Part shown: one piece after another, positions 42,176 through 51,351 of the stretch
Layout of the letters: each line of letters begins with the position of its first letter
How positions within the stretch are numbered: position 1 is the first letter of the stretch
From: JABCPE02 sp963516475
Lineage (GTDB): Bacteria > Bacteroidota > Bacteroidia > Flavobacteriales > Weeksellaceae
DNA: 64,000 bases
Reading direction: 5' to 3'
NCBI GenBank assembly: GCA_963516475.1
Contig: CAUQBR010000009.1
Location: forward strand, 1-64,000
The notes under the pieces: generated by a model
Databases searched by the model: none
The model's input: only the letters and a program-made list of their open reading frames with translations
What the model was told of the DNA's origin: nothing
Program-made: the position numbers and the translations under genes

Positions 42176-43702
42176 TTATGAAACCAATACCTCTCCTGTC
42201 ATTTTTTCAGGAATTTTTATTCCCATAATGTGGAGAATGGTAGGTGCTACATCGCCCAATTTTCCTCTTTTAAGTTGCCATGTTTTGTCTTTATCCATTA
42301 CAATCAGAGGAACTAAACTGGTGGTATGATTAGTATTAGGCGAACCATCTTCATTTATCATATAGTCTGAATTACCATGGTCAGCGAGGATAAGCACCGT
42401 ATAGCCGTTTTCATAGGCTGTATTTGCGACATCTTTTATGCATTCATCCACCACTTCGCAGGCTTTTACTACTGCATCAAAAACACCTGTATGTCCCACC
42501 ATATCAGGGTTAGCAAAATTTAAGCAAACAAAATCTGCTGTCTGCTTCTGCAATTCTGGAATGATGGCATTACGAATATCAAAAGCCGCCATTTCAGGCT
42601 TTAAATCATAAGTTTTCACATCTCTAGGGCTTGGGCAGAGTATTCTTTTTTCGTTTTCAAATTCGGTTTCGCGCCCTCCTGAAAAGAAGAATGTCACATG
42701 AGGATATTTTTCGGTTTCAGCGATTCTAATTTGAGATTTCCCTTCTCTCTCTAAAACTTCCCCTAAGGTTTCGTGGATAATTTCTTCATCATAGACGATT
42801 TTGATATTTTCAAAATCCCTATCGTAGTTGGTCATTGTCACAAAATAGAGATTCAGTTTTTTCATTCCAAATTCTGGAAAATCCTTCTGTGAAAGAACTT
42901 CTGTAAGTTCGCGACCTCTGTCCGTACGGAAATTGTAGAAAATAACCACATCGCCTTCCCGAATATTTCCCACAGGATTTTGGTTTTCATCAGTTAAGAT
43001 AATCGGCTCGATAAATTCATCCAAAACACTATTTTGGTAAGAATTTTCCACCGCTTCCAGTGCATTTTGTGTTTTTACCCCCACTCCATTGACCAAGGCA
43101 TCGTAGGCTTTTTTTACCCTTTCCCAGCGTTTATCCCTATCCATCGCGAAAAATCGCCCTGTGACAGTCGCCAGTTTTCCTGTGGTTTTGGATAAATACT
43201 CCTGAATCTCTTTTACAAAAACTTTCCCTCTGCGCGGGTCGCAGTCACGCCCATCAGTAAAGGCATGAACGAAAACATTTTTCAATCCCAAATCTTTGGC
43301 TTCATCCAGAAGAGCCTCTAAATGAGTGATATGCGAATGGACACCGCCATCAGACAACAGCCCAAGGAGATGGACATTTTTATTATTTTTCTGTGCGTGT
43401 AAAAATGCCTCTTGAATAGGTTTTTCTTTACCCAAAGTTCCATTTTTCACAGCTAAATTCAGCCTCGTAAGGTTCTGATAGACAACCCTTCCCGCTCCCA
43501 AATTCATATGTCCCACTTCGGAATTACCGATTTGTCCTTCGGGAAGCCCCACTTCCAAACCTGATGCATGCAGCTGAGTGTGAGGATATTTTTGATAGCA
43601 ACTGTCCACAAACGGCGTGTGAGCCTTGGTAATAGCACATACTTCGGGATTTTCAGCCAATCCCCAGCCGTCTAATATTGCGAGTAAAACTTTTTTTGAC
43701 AT
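42176..43702 (-). CDS. gpmI: 2,3-bisphosphoglycerate-independent phosphoglycerate mutase
   Basis: Interconverts 3- and 2-phosphoglycerate in glycolysis with two Mn ions. 508 residues. LLAILDGWGLAE supplies the first metal Asp, and GNSEVGHMNLGAGR contains the phosphorylated Ser. Later come RDCDPRRGK, TDRGRE and the C-terminal ADHGNSDYMINEDGSPNTNHTT with the remaining metal ligands. Monocistronic. Confidence 0.97.
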   Translation of the reverse strand: MSKKVLLAILDGWGLAENPEVCAITKAHTPFVDSCYQKYPHTQLHASGLEVGLPEGQIGNSEVGHMNLGAGRVVYQNLTRLNLAVKNGTLGKEKPIQEAFLHAQKNNKNVHLLGLLSDGGVHSHITHLEALLDEAKDLGLKNVFVHAFTDGRDCDPRRGKVFVKEIQEYLSKTTGKLATVTGRFFAMDRDKRWERVKKAYDALVNGVGVKTQNALEAVENSYQNSVLDEFIEPIILTDENQNPVGNIREGDVVIFYNFRTDRGRELTEVLSQKDFPEFGMKKLNLYFVTMTNYDRDFENIKIVYDEEIIHETLGEVLEREGKSQIRIAETEKYPHVTFFFSGGRETEFENEKRILCPSPRDVKTYDLKPEMAAFDIRNAIIPELQKQTADFVCLNFANPDMVGHTGVFDAVVKACEVVDECIKDVANTAYENGYTVLILADHGNSDYMINEDGSPNTNHTTSLVPLIVMDKDKTWQLKRGKLGDVAPTILHIMGIKIPEKMTGEVLVS

Positions 43703-43743
43703 TTCTTATAATTTTACTGCTAATTTACGAAAAATTATTGATT

Positions 43744-45165
43744 TTAGTTTTGTTTTTCATTGGGTAATTCTATGCTTGAAGCTGGTTTTTCATCAGGAAG
43801 GTTAATAAATTGATAATAAAGCACTTTGGACAAAAATCTTTCATCTTTTTTTTGGCTTTTAACATAATCAAAACGATAAGTGGAATAAATTTCATCAGGA
43901 TAATATTCCAAAAGCAGAGAATCATTAAAATCAAATTCATAAACAGCATCAAAATCACTTACTTTCTGAACTTTTATATTGTAAAATGTCCCCAGATACC
44001 CCCAGTTTACGAAGCTGCAAAGCAAAAGTGTTCCGTAGAAATACCAAATCATTTGGTTAAAAAGATAGAAATTGGTTTTTCTGTATTTTATCTTTAAATA
44101 AGTGAATATCAGACCGATAACAGACAAAATGAGAAATGCATAAACTCCCAGTCTTTTGTAGGTAAGTCCCCAGTGGTAGATGTATTCGGTGTTTTTGATG
44201 AGGGCGGAAAGGACAAGTAGCGAGTTAAGAACTATCCACATTTTAGCTAACTTTTTAAGTAACAATGATTTATCATCAAAATTAAAATAAGACCTAAAGT
44301 AAAGCATCAATAGTAAAACTGCCATCACGATGGACAAAATGACCACATTTACACGGCTGTGTGTGTCCGCAGAAAGGTTTGCCAGCCTGTTTGTATCAAC
44401 TTGGAAAAACTGTTCATAATTAAAAACCAGAATAAAAACCAACAAAAGAAGATTGAGCAGAACAAAAGTCAGCACGCCTATTTTTCTTTCAGAATCAAGG
44501 TCTAAAAACTCCAAAAACGGTTTAAATTTCTGATTTTTAACTCTTTCTGAAAAATCATTTTGCAAAAATTGATTTCGTCGCAAGAAATATTTTGCCCCTG
44601 AAAAATTCCAATATCCAAACGAAAAATATAATGCAAAAGCCGCTACCACGAAAAACCAGCCATCAATGTCCAACTCATAAAGATAAACCTCTGAAAATAT
44701 GGAACTTCCCATACTATAAATCCAGAAAAAGAATAAGAAAAACAGGATTGGGATTACTAAAATAATGATTGATTTGAAATTAAATTTAGAGTTTCCATCT
44801 CTGATAATCCATGTATTAAAATCAAAGAAACGATACGGAAAAGCGATATTATTCATCGTCGCTATCGGGACAGCCAGAATGCTTTTGAGCCTTCTATATT
44901 TTGACTTAAATCTCAGCAACAGCAGGGAAAAAGAAACCGCCAAAAACGAAACGAAATCACCATACCACATAAAAGCAAAAGCCGACAAAATGGACAACAC
45001 AAAAATGATAAAAAACTCTCTGTCTTTCCTTTTTTTATGTGTTTTTACCAGAGTAATAACACTGAGAAAAATAGCTAATAATCCTACATTTAAGCCAAAA
45101 GATTCTCTGTAAAACAGCGCTGTAGCTACTGCTGTAGTCAGCATAATTAAATGATGTGTTTTCAT
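43744..45165 (-). CDS. DUF4173-family membrane protein
   Basis: 473 residues, about twelve hydrophobic helices, starting MKTHHLIMLTTAVATALFYRESFGLNVGLLAIFLSV. The central block with RLNVVILSIVMAVLLLMLYFRSYFNFDDKSLLLK and the WGLTYKRLGVYAFLILS.IGL segment match what I recall of DUF4173. Function unknown. A palindrome identical to the one at the promoter of the neighbouring membrane-protein/regulator pair lies 33 bases ahead of its ATG. Confidence 0.75.
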   Translation of the reverse strand: MKTHHLIMLTTAVATALFYRESFGLNVGLLAIFLSVITLVKTHKKRKDREFFIIFVLSILSAFAFMWYGDFVSFLAVSFSLLLLRFKSKYRRLKSILAVPIATMNNIAFPYRFFDFNTWIIRDGNSKFNFKSIIILVIPILFFLFFFWIYSMGSSIFSEVYLYELDIDGWFFVVAAFALYFSFGYWNFSGAKYFLRRNQFLQNDFSERVKNQKFKPFLEFLDLDSERKIGVLTFVLLNLLLLVFILVFNYEQFFQVDTNRLANLSADTHSRVNVVILSIVMAVLLLMLYFRSYFNFDDKSLLLKKLAKMWIVLNSLLVLSALIKNTEYIYHWGLTYKRLGVYAFLILSVIGLIFTYLKIKYRKTNFYLFNQMIWYFYGTLLLCSFVNWGYLGTFYNIKVQKVSDFDAVYEFDFNDSLLLEYYPDEIYSTYRFDYVKSQKKDERFLSKVLYYQFINLPDEKPASSIELPNEKQN

Positions 45166-45197
45166 AATATTTAAAAATTTAAATTAACAATCCAAAG

Positions 45198-45216
45198 AAC
45201 TTTGCAATTCAAAGTT
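45198..45216. promoter_or_regulatory. Palindromic operator before the DUF4173 gene
   Basis: AACTTTG-CAATT-CAAAGTT, a perfect 7+7 inverted repeat. The identical 19 bases occur in opposite orientation at 46162-46180. It covers a -7-like box (minus AAACTTTG) for the DUF4173 gene. Probable binding site of the winged-helix regulator encoded at 45236-45532. Confidence 0.65.
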
Positions 45217-45235
45217 TAAAAGCAAAAAAATATAA

Positions 45236-45532
45236 TTATTTTTTCAATAATTTTTCCAAAGTATTGATGTGCTGGTTAAAAGCCTCTCTCCCCGATTGTG
45301 TAACACGATAGGAAGTTTTCGGTTTTTTGCCAACAAATTCTTTTTTCACCTCAATATATCTTGATTTTTCAAGGGCTGTGCTGTGGCTCGCCAAGTTACC
45401 ATCAGTGATGTTAAGGAGGTTTTTCATTTCACTGAAATCAACCCAGTCATTCACGATAAGGACAGACATGATGCCCAGCCTTACGCGACTTTCAAATTCC
45501 TTATTGAGCTGATCGATATTAAACATTTTCAC
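45236..45532 (-). CDS. Winged-helix transcriptional regulator
   Basis: 98 residues, a compact helix-turn-helix protein of the ArsR/MarR-like HTH_34 type. Segments: RVRLGIMSVLIVNDWVDFSEMKNLLNITDGNLASHSTALEKSRYI (HTH) and VKKEFVGKKPKTSYRVTQSGREAFNQHI (wing and dimer helix). It lies 5 bases behind a membrane-protein gene and probably represses its own operon and the adjacent DUF4173 gene through the shared palindrome. The ligand, if any, is unknown. Confidence 0.85.
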   Translation of the reverse strand: MKMFNIDQLNKEFESRVRLGIMSVLIVNDWVDFSEMKNLLNITDGNLASHSTALEKSRYIEVKKEFVGKKPKTSYRVTQSGREAFNQHINTLEKLLKK

Positions 45533-45537
45533 TAAAA

Positions 45538-46155
45538 TTATTGATACTTTTTATACAAAATAAGTCCATAAATAATATGCAACAGCCCAAATCCTAATGC
45601 CCAAAATACCAATCCATACCCCAACAAAAATGATGAGAGCAAACCTAAAACCACCTCACAAATTCCTAAATATCTGATGTCTGAATAAGTGTATTTAGAA
45701 GCGTTGATAAGTGACAATCCATAAAAAATCAATGTAGAAGGTGCCAAAAACGCATAAAATTCATGAAAAATAAGCCCCAAACAAAAAATTCCCCCAGTAA
45801 CCAATGGAATAGAAAAATTGATTATCAGAAGTTTAGTAGATGTAGTCCAGATAGGAAGTTCTTTTCTTTTACTCTTTCTTACTGTGAAGAAAACTGCTGC
45901 AGCCAAAGAGAAAACAAGCACTACAAGGGCAACTAAAATTAGTTCGGATATAAAATTAAAATCATAAAATTTAGGATATCTGTCAAAATAGCTAATCCCT
46001 TCCCTTTCAAAAGCGAAAAACACATACACCGCTCCCAAAATAGCAAAAACCCCTATGAAAATCCCAGACAACCCACTCAGAGAGATGAAGCGGGAACTTT
46101 TCTCCATAATAGAGCGAATGTGAGATAAATCTTCTTGATAATTTTTAGTATCCAT
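45538..46155 (-). CDS. Membrane protein in the regulator operon
   Basis: 205 residues from ATG 46155 (MDTKNYQEDLSHIRSIMEKSSRF); the upstream ATG at 46176 lies in the -7 box. After the N-terminal 'DLSHIRSIMEKSSRFISLSGLSG' motif come about six helices. Such proteins accompany PadR/HTH_34-type regulators in Bacteroidetes. It is 5 bases ahead of the regulator gene, so the two form an operon. Function unknown. Confidence 0.75.
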   Translation of the reverse strand: MDTKNYQEDLSHIRSIMEKSSRFISLSGLSGIFIGVFAILGAVYVFFAFEREGISYFDRYPKFYDFNFISELILVALVVLVFSLAAAVFFTVRKSKRKELPIWTTSTKLLIINFSIPLVTGGIFCLGLIFHEFYAFLAPSTLIFYGLSLINASKYTYSDIRYLGICEVVLGLLSSFLLGYGLVFWALGFGLLHIIYGLILYKKYQ

Positions 46156-46161
46156 AAAAAG

Positions 46162-46180
46162 AACTTTGAATTGCAAAGTT
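46162..46180. promoter_or_regulatory. Palindromic operator before the membrane-protein/regulator operon
   Basis: On the minus strand it reads AACTTTG-CAATT-CAAAGTT, the same 19 bases as at 45198-45216. Its AACTTTG half overlaps the -7 box TAACTTTG of this operon, so a bound regulator would block the promoter. Confidence 0.65.
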
Positions 46181-46203
46181 AATATTTATTTTGAAAAATC
46201 AAA
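46174..46203 (-). promoter_or_regulatory. Promoter for the membrane-protein/regulator operon
   Basis: Minus strand TTTG (46203-46200), 18-base spacer, TAACTTTG (46181-46174), 18 bases before ATG 46155. Confidence 0.7.
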
Positions 46204-46236
46204 ATTATTTAATTATTTTTTAGTGTTAAAAATTAC

Positions 46237-46917
46237 TTATTTTTTAGTTTTATCAAAGATGATGACAGGAGCAGGAACTTTATCATAAGGATTTCTATAT
46301 TCCCAAAAGAAGGAATGGTATTCTTTGACAATCTCGCCTTTTTGAGCATCTATTTCTATATTAACCATAGTGATGCAGTCTTCTTTGGTTCTCTGATTAG
46401 CATCCCAACTAATATACCACATAGGAACTCCTTTTTCATCAATTTTTCTATATATCCTTGTATACATGCCTAATAATTCTGCTTTACGGCTTTTCATATA
46501 CGCCAAAACCTTATCTAATGGATATTTTTCAAAAGGCTTGTCATAATCTATGCTCTTTGTTAGGATTCCCTTTTCATCATAGAAATTCCATGTTCCTATA
46601 CGAAAACCTCCTCCATCAAAAACTTTACCTTCTTCTTTTAGAATTCCAGTAGAATAGAAATGATAAAGAAATTTTACATTGAATTCATTTTTTAAAGACA
46701 CATAACGCCCATAACCTCTTTTGGTAATAATTTCTGTCACCCGATTTCCCAAGCTGTCAATATAAATATATTCTCCGTTTTTCTTATTTTCATTAAATCG
46801 TTTGATATCAAACTTTTTTTCGGCTTTTATCTGCTCGTTTTTTATTTCTGTTTTTTTGTCCTGTCCATTGCATGAAGATAATAAACAAAGCAAATGGAAT
46901 AAAATAATCTTTTTCAT
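46237..46917 (-). CDS. Lipoprotein with MORN-like segment
   Basis: 226 residues. Signal MKKIILFHLLCLLSSC with lipidation at Cys16, followed by a Lys/Glu-rich linker. The middle FYSTGILKEEGKVFDGGGFRIGTWNFYDEKGILTKSIDYD is of the YwqK/MORN style. The C-terminal half with WYISWDANQRTKEDCITMVNIEIDAQKGEIV is unrecognised. Function unknown. Monocistronic, upstream of the TPR gene's terminator. Confidence 0.7.
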   Translation of the reverse strand: MKKIILFHLLCLLSSCNGQDKKTEIKNEQIKAEKKFDIKRFNENKKNGEYIYIDSLGNRVTEIITKRGYGRYVSLKNEFNVKFLYHFYSTGILKEEGKVFDGGGFRIGTWNFYDEKGILTKSIDYDKPFEKYPLDKVLAYMKSRKAELLGMYTRIYRKIDEKGVPMWYISWDANQRTKEDCITMVNIEIDAQKGEIVKEYHSFFWEYRNPYDKVPAPVIIFDKTKK

Positions 46918-46935
46918 AAGGTTTTTATTTTAAAA

Positions 46936-46970
46936 AAAATAAGCCCTACAAAAATAGAGCTTATTTTATA
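46936..46970 (-). terminator. Terminator after the TPR gene
   Basis: AAAATAAGC pairs with GCTTATTTT; a run of T's follows on the minus strand, just past the stop at 46975. Confidence 0.7.
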
Positions 46971-46974
46971 TAAA

Positions 46975-48348
46975 TTATTTTTTCAAAGAATCTTCTAACT
47001 TCTTGAACTGGTTATACTTATCCATATTGTCCAAATTCATGTAGATTCCTTTCAGAGTACTTACTACTTCTACATTTTTAGGCTCAATGGAATGCCATTT
47101 TTCAAGGTAAGGAAGAGCTTTTTTGAAAGTTTCTCTTCTCTTTTCCATCAATTTATTCATTTCATTGATTTTCTTAGCTTTTTGGAAAGCTCGGATTTGC
47201 TCCAATGTCTTTTCATCATCCTTTAAATGAACAGCATAAGCCAAACCTTGCAGCGCTAAAACATAGTTTCCATCAATTTCCAATGCCTTTTTGAATGATT
47301 TTTCAGCATCCGCCAAAGTAGCATTATCCTGACTTTGTAAGAAACCTAAATTATACCAAGATTCCTTGTCATTAGGGTTTTTAGCAACTTGATTTTTAAG
47401 GTTTTGGATAAATTCTGAAGTTTTTCCAGATCTGTAATAAGCAACTCCTTGTAATTCTGACAATCTCTGATTGTTAGGGAATTTTTTAAGTCCTTTTTCT
47501 ATCAAAACCAAAGCTTCATCATATCTCGCAGCATCCACCAAAAGTCTTATGTTTGATTCATATAGCTCTAGTTCTACGCTCGGAGTTGATTGAGTTTTTA
47601 GGTCTTTGTATTCATTTGAACCAGATTTTTTAATCAATTCAAAAGAGTTTTTATCAAAAGACTGAACCTGCCCAGTTTTCACATCTGTCGCCAAATACTG
47701 AGTTGTAACTCCTGTGTACCCGCTATTAATCAGACCATTATAAATCTCTATCGCTTCATTATTTTTTCCAGCCGCTTGATAGTTTATCCCTGCGTAGTAA
47801 AGATAAGTTTTATCCTCGTTTCCTACGGCTTTCAGTAAGTTGTATACTTCTTCGTATTTTTCTGCTGCTTTGTTGTAGTTTTTAACTTGATAAGCTTTGT
47901 AAGCTTCATCACTTGCAGATTTCAAAAGCGGATTTACAAAACTATTTACTTTTTCAGTAGTTTTTGGAGTGTAATTTTCAACTTTCAATCCTTGTATTCC
48001 ACTTTTGTCAGCAGCTTCTTTTCCTACAAAATATACTTTCTTTTTATCGCTGTTTTTCCCTGTATAAATCGTTTTTAAATCTGCGATTTTCCCTAAAAGA
48101 GCGGCTCCTTCTCTCGTTTTTCCTTCTTTTATCAATAAAACTCCTTTCGCGTAATAGTATTCCTCCAAAACTGATGGCTCAAGCAGATACAGCTGGTCGT
48201 TCAATAAACCTTCTGCTTTTGATATTTCTGCTTTAGCTGCTGCTATATCGTTTTTTTCTATCGCTTTAGAAGCGTTTTGGATTTCTTTTTTCTGTGCAAA
48301 AGTGAACGATGCACCCACTAATGCTAAACTTAAAACTATTTTTTTCAT
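46975..48348 (-). CDS. Exported tetratricopeptide-repeat protein
   Basis: 457 residues with a signal peptide ending SFTFAQ. Several TPR units are visible: DEAYKAYQVKNYNKAAEKYEEVYNLLKA, YLYYAGINYQAAGKNNEAIEIYNGLI, RYDEALVLIEKGLKKFPNNQRL, ESWYNLGFLQSQDNATLADAEKSFKKALEIDGNYV and KKALPYLEKWHSIEPKNVEVVSTL. Probably a periplasmic adaptor or assembly factor, partner unknown. It starts 25 bases after gyrA, and may share its transcript; this arrangement is commonly seen in Flavobacteriia. Confidence 0.85.
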   Translation of the reverse strand: MKKIVLSLALVGASFTFAQKKEIQNASKAIEKNDIAAAKAEISKAEGLLNDQLYLLEPSVLEEYYYAKGVLLIKEGKTREGAALLGKIADLKTIYTGKNSDKKKVYFVGKEAADKSGIQGLKVENYTPKTTEKVNSFVNPLLKSASDEAYKAYQVKNYNKAAEKYEEVYNLLKAVGNEDKTYLYYAGINYQAAGKNNEAIEIYNGLINSGYTGVTTQYLATDVKTGQVQSFDKNSFELIKKSGSNEYKDLKTQSTPSVELELYESNIRLLVDAARYDEALVLIEKGLKKFPNNQRLSELQGVAYYRSGKTSEFIQNLKNQVAKNPNDKESWYNLGFLQSQDNATLADAEKSFKKALEIDGNYVLALQGLAYAVHLKDDEKTLEQIRAFQKAKKINEMNKLMEKRRETFKKALPYLEKWHSIEPKNVEVVSTLKGIYMNLDNMDKYNQFKKLEDSLKK

Positions 48349-48373
48349 GTTAATGATAATTTTTTATTTAATT

Positions 48374-50893
48374 TTATTCTGAAACATTTTCTGTGTTTTC
48401 CGTGTTTTCACCTTCTTCGGTTTGCTCTTCGGCATCTTCCACATCTTTATCCATTTCTACTTTTGCCACCGCCGCGATTTCATCACTTCCTTTGAGATTG
48501 ATAAGTTTCACCCCTTGGGTATTTCTTCCCATCACGCGGAGTTCTTCCACAGCCATACGGATAGCCACACCAGATTTATTGATAATCATCAGACCATCTT
48601 CATCCGTTACATTTTGTATCGCGATGAGTTTTCCTGTTTTTTCGGTGATATTCAGGGTGATAACTCCTTTTCCACCTCTGTTGGTAACTCTGTAGTCTTC
48701 CACCGCGGTTCTCTTTCCGTAGCCTTTTTCAGAAACAACCAAAACAGATTCTTTCTCCAAATCATTAGCGATAATCATACCGCTTACTTCGTCATTATCC
48801 TCTAATGTGATACCTCTCACCCCGATAGAAGTTCTTCCCACAGCTCTTACTTTTTCCTCTGGGAAACGGATGCATTTACCGTTTTTAGTAGCTATCATGA
48901 TTTCGGATTCACCTGTGGTCAGTCTTGCTTCTAAAAGCTGGTCATCTTCACGAATTTCTATGGCATTTACCCCGTTTACTCTCGGTCTAGAATACGCCTC
49001 CAAAGAAGTTTTCTTGATAACACCATTTTTGGTAACCATCACCACATACATGCTGTTTACATAGTCTGCGTCTTTCAGGTCATTGGTTCTGATGTACGCC
49101 TTGATTTTATCATCTGGCTCAATGTTGATAAGGTTCTGCACCGCCCTTCCTTTGGCTGTTTTAGAACCTTCTGGAATTTCAAATACGCGGAGCCAATAGC
49201 ATTTTCCTTTCTCTGTGAAGAACATCATATACTGGTGGTTAGTAGCAGATACGATGTATTCCAAGAAGTCTTCATCACGGGTTGTTGCGGCTTTATTACC
49301 TACACCTCCCCTAGACTGCACTTTGTATTCAGAAAGCAGAGTTCTCTTAATGTATCCTGCGTGAGAAATCGTAAGCACCACCTGCTCGTTTGGAATAATG
49401 TCTTCTATGGACATTTCACCGCCAGAATAATCTATTTCTGATTTTCTTTCGTCTCCGTATTTTTCTTTGATTTCAAGAAGTTCATTCTTTATAATCTCAA
49501 ATCTTCTGCCCTCGTTAGATAGGATATCTTCTAAATCAGCGATAATTTTCATGATTTCCTCATATTCATCACGAATTTTATCCAATTCCATTCCTGTAAG
49601 ACGAGCAAGTCTTAAATCAAGAATAGCCTGAGCTTGAATTTCAGAAAGTTCAAATTCTGCTATCAAGCCTTCTTTCGCGGCCTGTGGATTAGCACTGTGT
49701 CTAATAATCGCTATTGCCTTATCCAGCGTGTCCTGAGTAGCAATCACCCTCATATACCCCTCCAAAATATGAGCTCTTTCTTTTGCTTTTTTCAGCTCGT
49801 ATTCTGTTCTTCGTGTTACTACATCATGTCTATGCTCTACGAAATTGTAGATAATATCCTTTAAATTAAGCTGTTGTGGTCTTCCACCAACCAGCGCAAT
49901 ATTATTGATACTAAATGAAGTCTGCAGAGCTGTATACTTATATAATAGGTTAAGCACCACATTCGGAATCGCATCGTTTTTCAATTCATAAACCACACGA
50001 AGCCCCTCCCTGTCAGATTCATCACGGATTTCATAAATCCCTGGTATTTTATCCTCTTTTACTAGTTCTGCTGTTCGCTCTATCATATCTGCCTTATTCA
50101 CTTGATAAGGCACCTCTGTTACTACGATAGCATTTCGGTTTCCTATTTCCTCAAATTTCACCTTTCCTCTCAGCACCACTCGCCCTCGCCCTGTATGGAA
50201 AGCGTCTCTTACGCCGTCATAGCCATAGATAATCCCTCCTGTAGGGAAGTCTGGAGCGATGATGTGTTTCATCAGCTCATCTATGGTAATATCTCTGTTA
50301 TCAATATACGCACAGATAGCATCTATACTCTCGCTAAGGTTATGCGGAGCCATATTGGTAGCCATCCCTACCGCGATACCAGAACTTCCGTTTACCAAAA
50401 GTGTAGGAATTCTTGTAGGGAGAACCGTAGGCTCTTTGGTCGTATCATCAAAGTTATTCTGAAAATCAACCGTTTCTTTATCTAAATCAGAAAGAATTTC
50501 ATCTGAGATTTTTTTCAGCCTTGCTTCCGTATAACGCATCGCTGCTGGTGGGTCACCATCCATAGAACCGAAGTTCCCCTGTCCATCGACCATAGGGTAT
50601 CTCAAGCTCCACGGCTGCGCCATACGCACCATAGCATCATATACAGAGCTGTCTCCGTGAGGGTGGTATTTACCCAAAACATCTCCTACGATTCTGGCTG
50701 ATTTCAAATGTTTTTTATTGGAAAAAACTCCCAAATCATACATACCATACAGAACCCTTCTGTGAACGGGTTTCAGACCATCTCTTACATCAGGCAATGC
50801 ACGGGAAACAATCACCGACATCGAATAGTCTATGTAAGAGGACTTCATTTCATCAACAATGTTGATAGGAATTAACTTTTCTCCTGCGTTCAT
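48374..50893 (-). CDS. gyrA: DNA gyrase subunit A
   Basis: Breaks and rejoins DNA to add negative supercoils, with GyrB. 839 residues. The N-terminal domain carries KPVHRRVLYGMYDLG and the quinolone region HPHGDSSVYDAMVRMAQ: the Ser and Asp matching E. coli Ser83 and Asp87 are Ser82 and Asp86, so wild-type-like. The active Tyr is in AAMRYTEARL. The C-terminal beta-pinwheel contains a GyrA-box-like NRGGKGV, which supports gyrase rather than topoisomerase IV. The acidic tail is DVEDAEEQTEEGENTENTE. Confidence 0.96.
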   Translation of the reverse strand: MNAGEKLIPINIVDEMKSSYIDYSMSVIVSRALPDVRDGLKPVHRRVLYGMYDLGVFSNKKHLKSARIVGDVLGKYHPHGDSSVYDAMVRMAQPWSLRYPMVDGQGNFGSMDGDPPAAMRYTEARLKKISDEILSDLDKETVDFQNNFDDTTKEPTVLPTRIPTLLVNGSSGIAVGMATNMAPHNLSESIDAICAYIDNRDITIDELMKHIIAPDFPTGGIIYGYDGVRDAFHTGRGRVVLRGKVKFEEIGNRNAIVVTEVPYQVNKADMIERTAELVKEDKIPGIYEIRDESDREGLRVVYELKNDAIPNVVLNLLYKYTALQTSFSINNIALVGGRPQQLNLKDIIYNFVEHRHDVVTRRTEYELKKAKERAHILEGYMRVIATQDTLDKAIAIIRHSANPQAAKEGLIAEFELSEIQAQAILDLRLARLTGMELDKIRDEYEEIMKIIADLEDILSNEGRRFEIIKNELLEIKEKYGDERKSEIDYSGGEMSIEDIIPNEQVVLTISHAGYIKRTLLSEYKVQSRGGVGNKAATTRDEDFLEYIVSATNHQYMMFFTEKGKCYWLRVFEIPEGSKTAKGRAVQNLINIEPDDKIKAYIRTNDLKDADYVNSMYVVMVTKNGVIKKTSLEAYSRPRVNGVNAIEIREDDQLLEARLTTGESEIMIATKNGKCIRFPEEKVRAVGRTSIGVRGITLEDNDEVSGMIIANDLEKESVLVVSEKGYGKRTAVEDYRVTNRGGKGVITLNITEKTGKLIAIQNVTDEDGLMIINKSGVAIRMAVEELRVMGRNTQGVKLINLKGSDEIAAVAKVEMDKDVEDAEEQTEEGENTENTENVSE

Positions 50894-51042
50894 TTATTTT
50901 TATTAAAGTTATATGAATCAGTGCTTTATGCACCACTATTTACATCTATTTTTTCTTTTCTACGATGAGAAATAAATAACATGGCAATTTATGAAAATTT
51001 GATTACTTTTACAAAAAAAATTAAGTTAAAAATTTCACAAAA

Positions 51043-51351
51043 ATGGCAATACTCAGCATCACTTTTCACACGGAAGAACACAAGATAAATGATTGGAATT
51101 CCTTTTTAGAAGAAGAACTTTTAGCAATTATCAAAAATTTCAGCAGAAAATTCATCATTTCCGAAGTTGAATCAGAAATGCTCTCTGAAGGCAAAAATAC
51201 CAATATTTTATTATTCTTTGATAATCAATCAGATAGAATTTATTTTTTAGAAAACGAACTTCCGCATATTTCAAATAAAATTTTTGATAAATTCAGCGAA
51301 AGCGTATTGATTTTCAATACTTTTCTAAACAAAATAGAATCAAACATCTAA
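51043..51351 (+). CDS. DUF4286-like small protein
   Basis: 102 residues, soluble, starting MAILSITFHTEEHKINDWNSFLEEELLAII, with SDVESEMLSEGKN-like block ISEVESEMLSEGKNTNILLFFDN and VLIFNTFLNKI at the end. The pattern resembles the DUF4286 group of small alpha+beta proteins. Function unknown. Divergent from gyrA and overlapping the end of the convergent HD hydrolase gene by 12 bases. Confidence 0.6.
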   Translation: MAILSITFHTEEHKINDWNSFLEEELLAIIKNFSRKFIISEVESEMLSEGKNTNILLFFDNQSDRIYFLENELPHISNKIFDKFSESVLIFNTFLNKIESNI

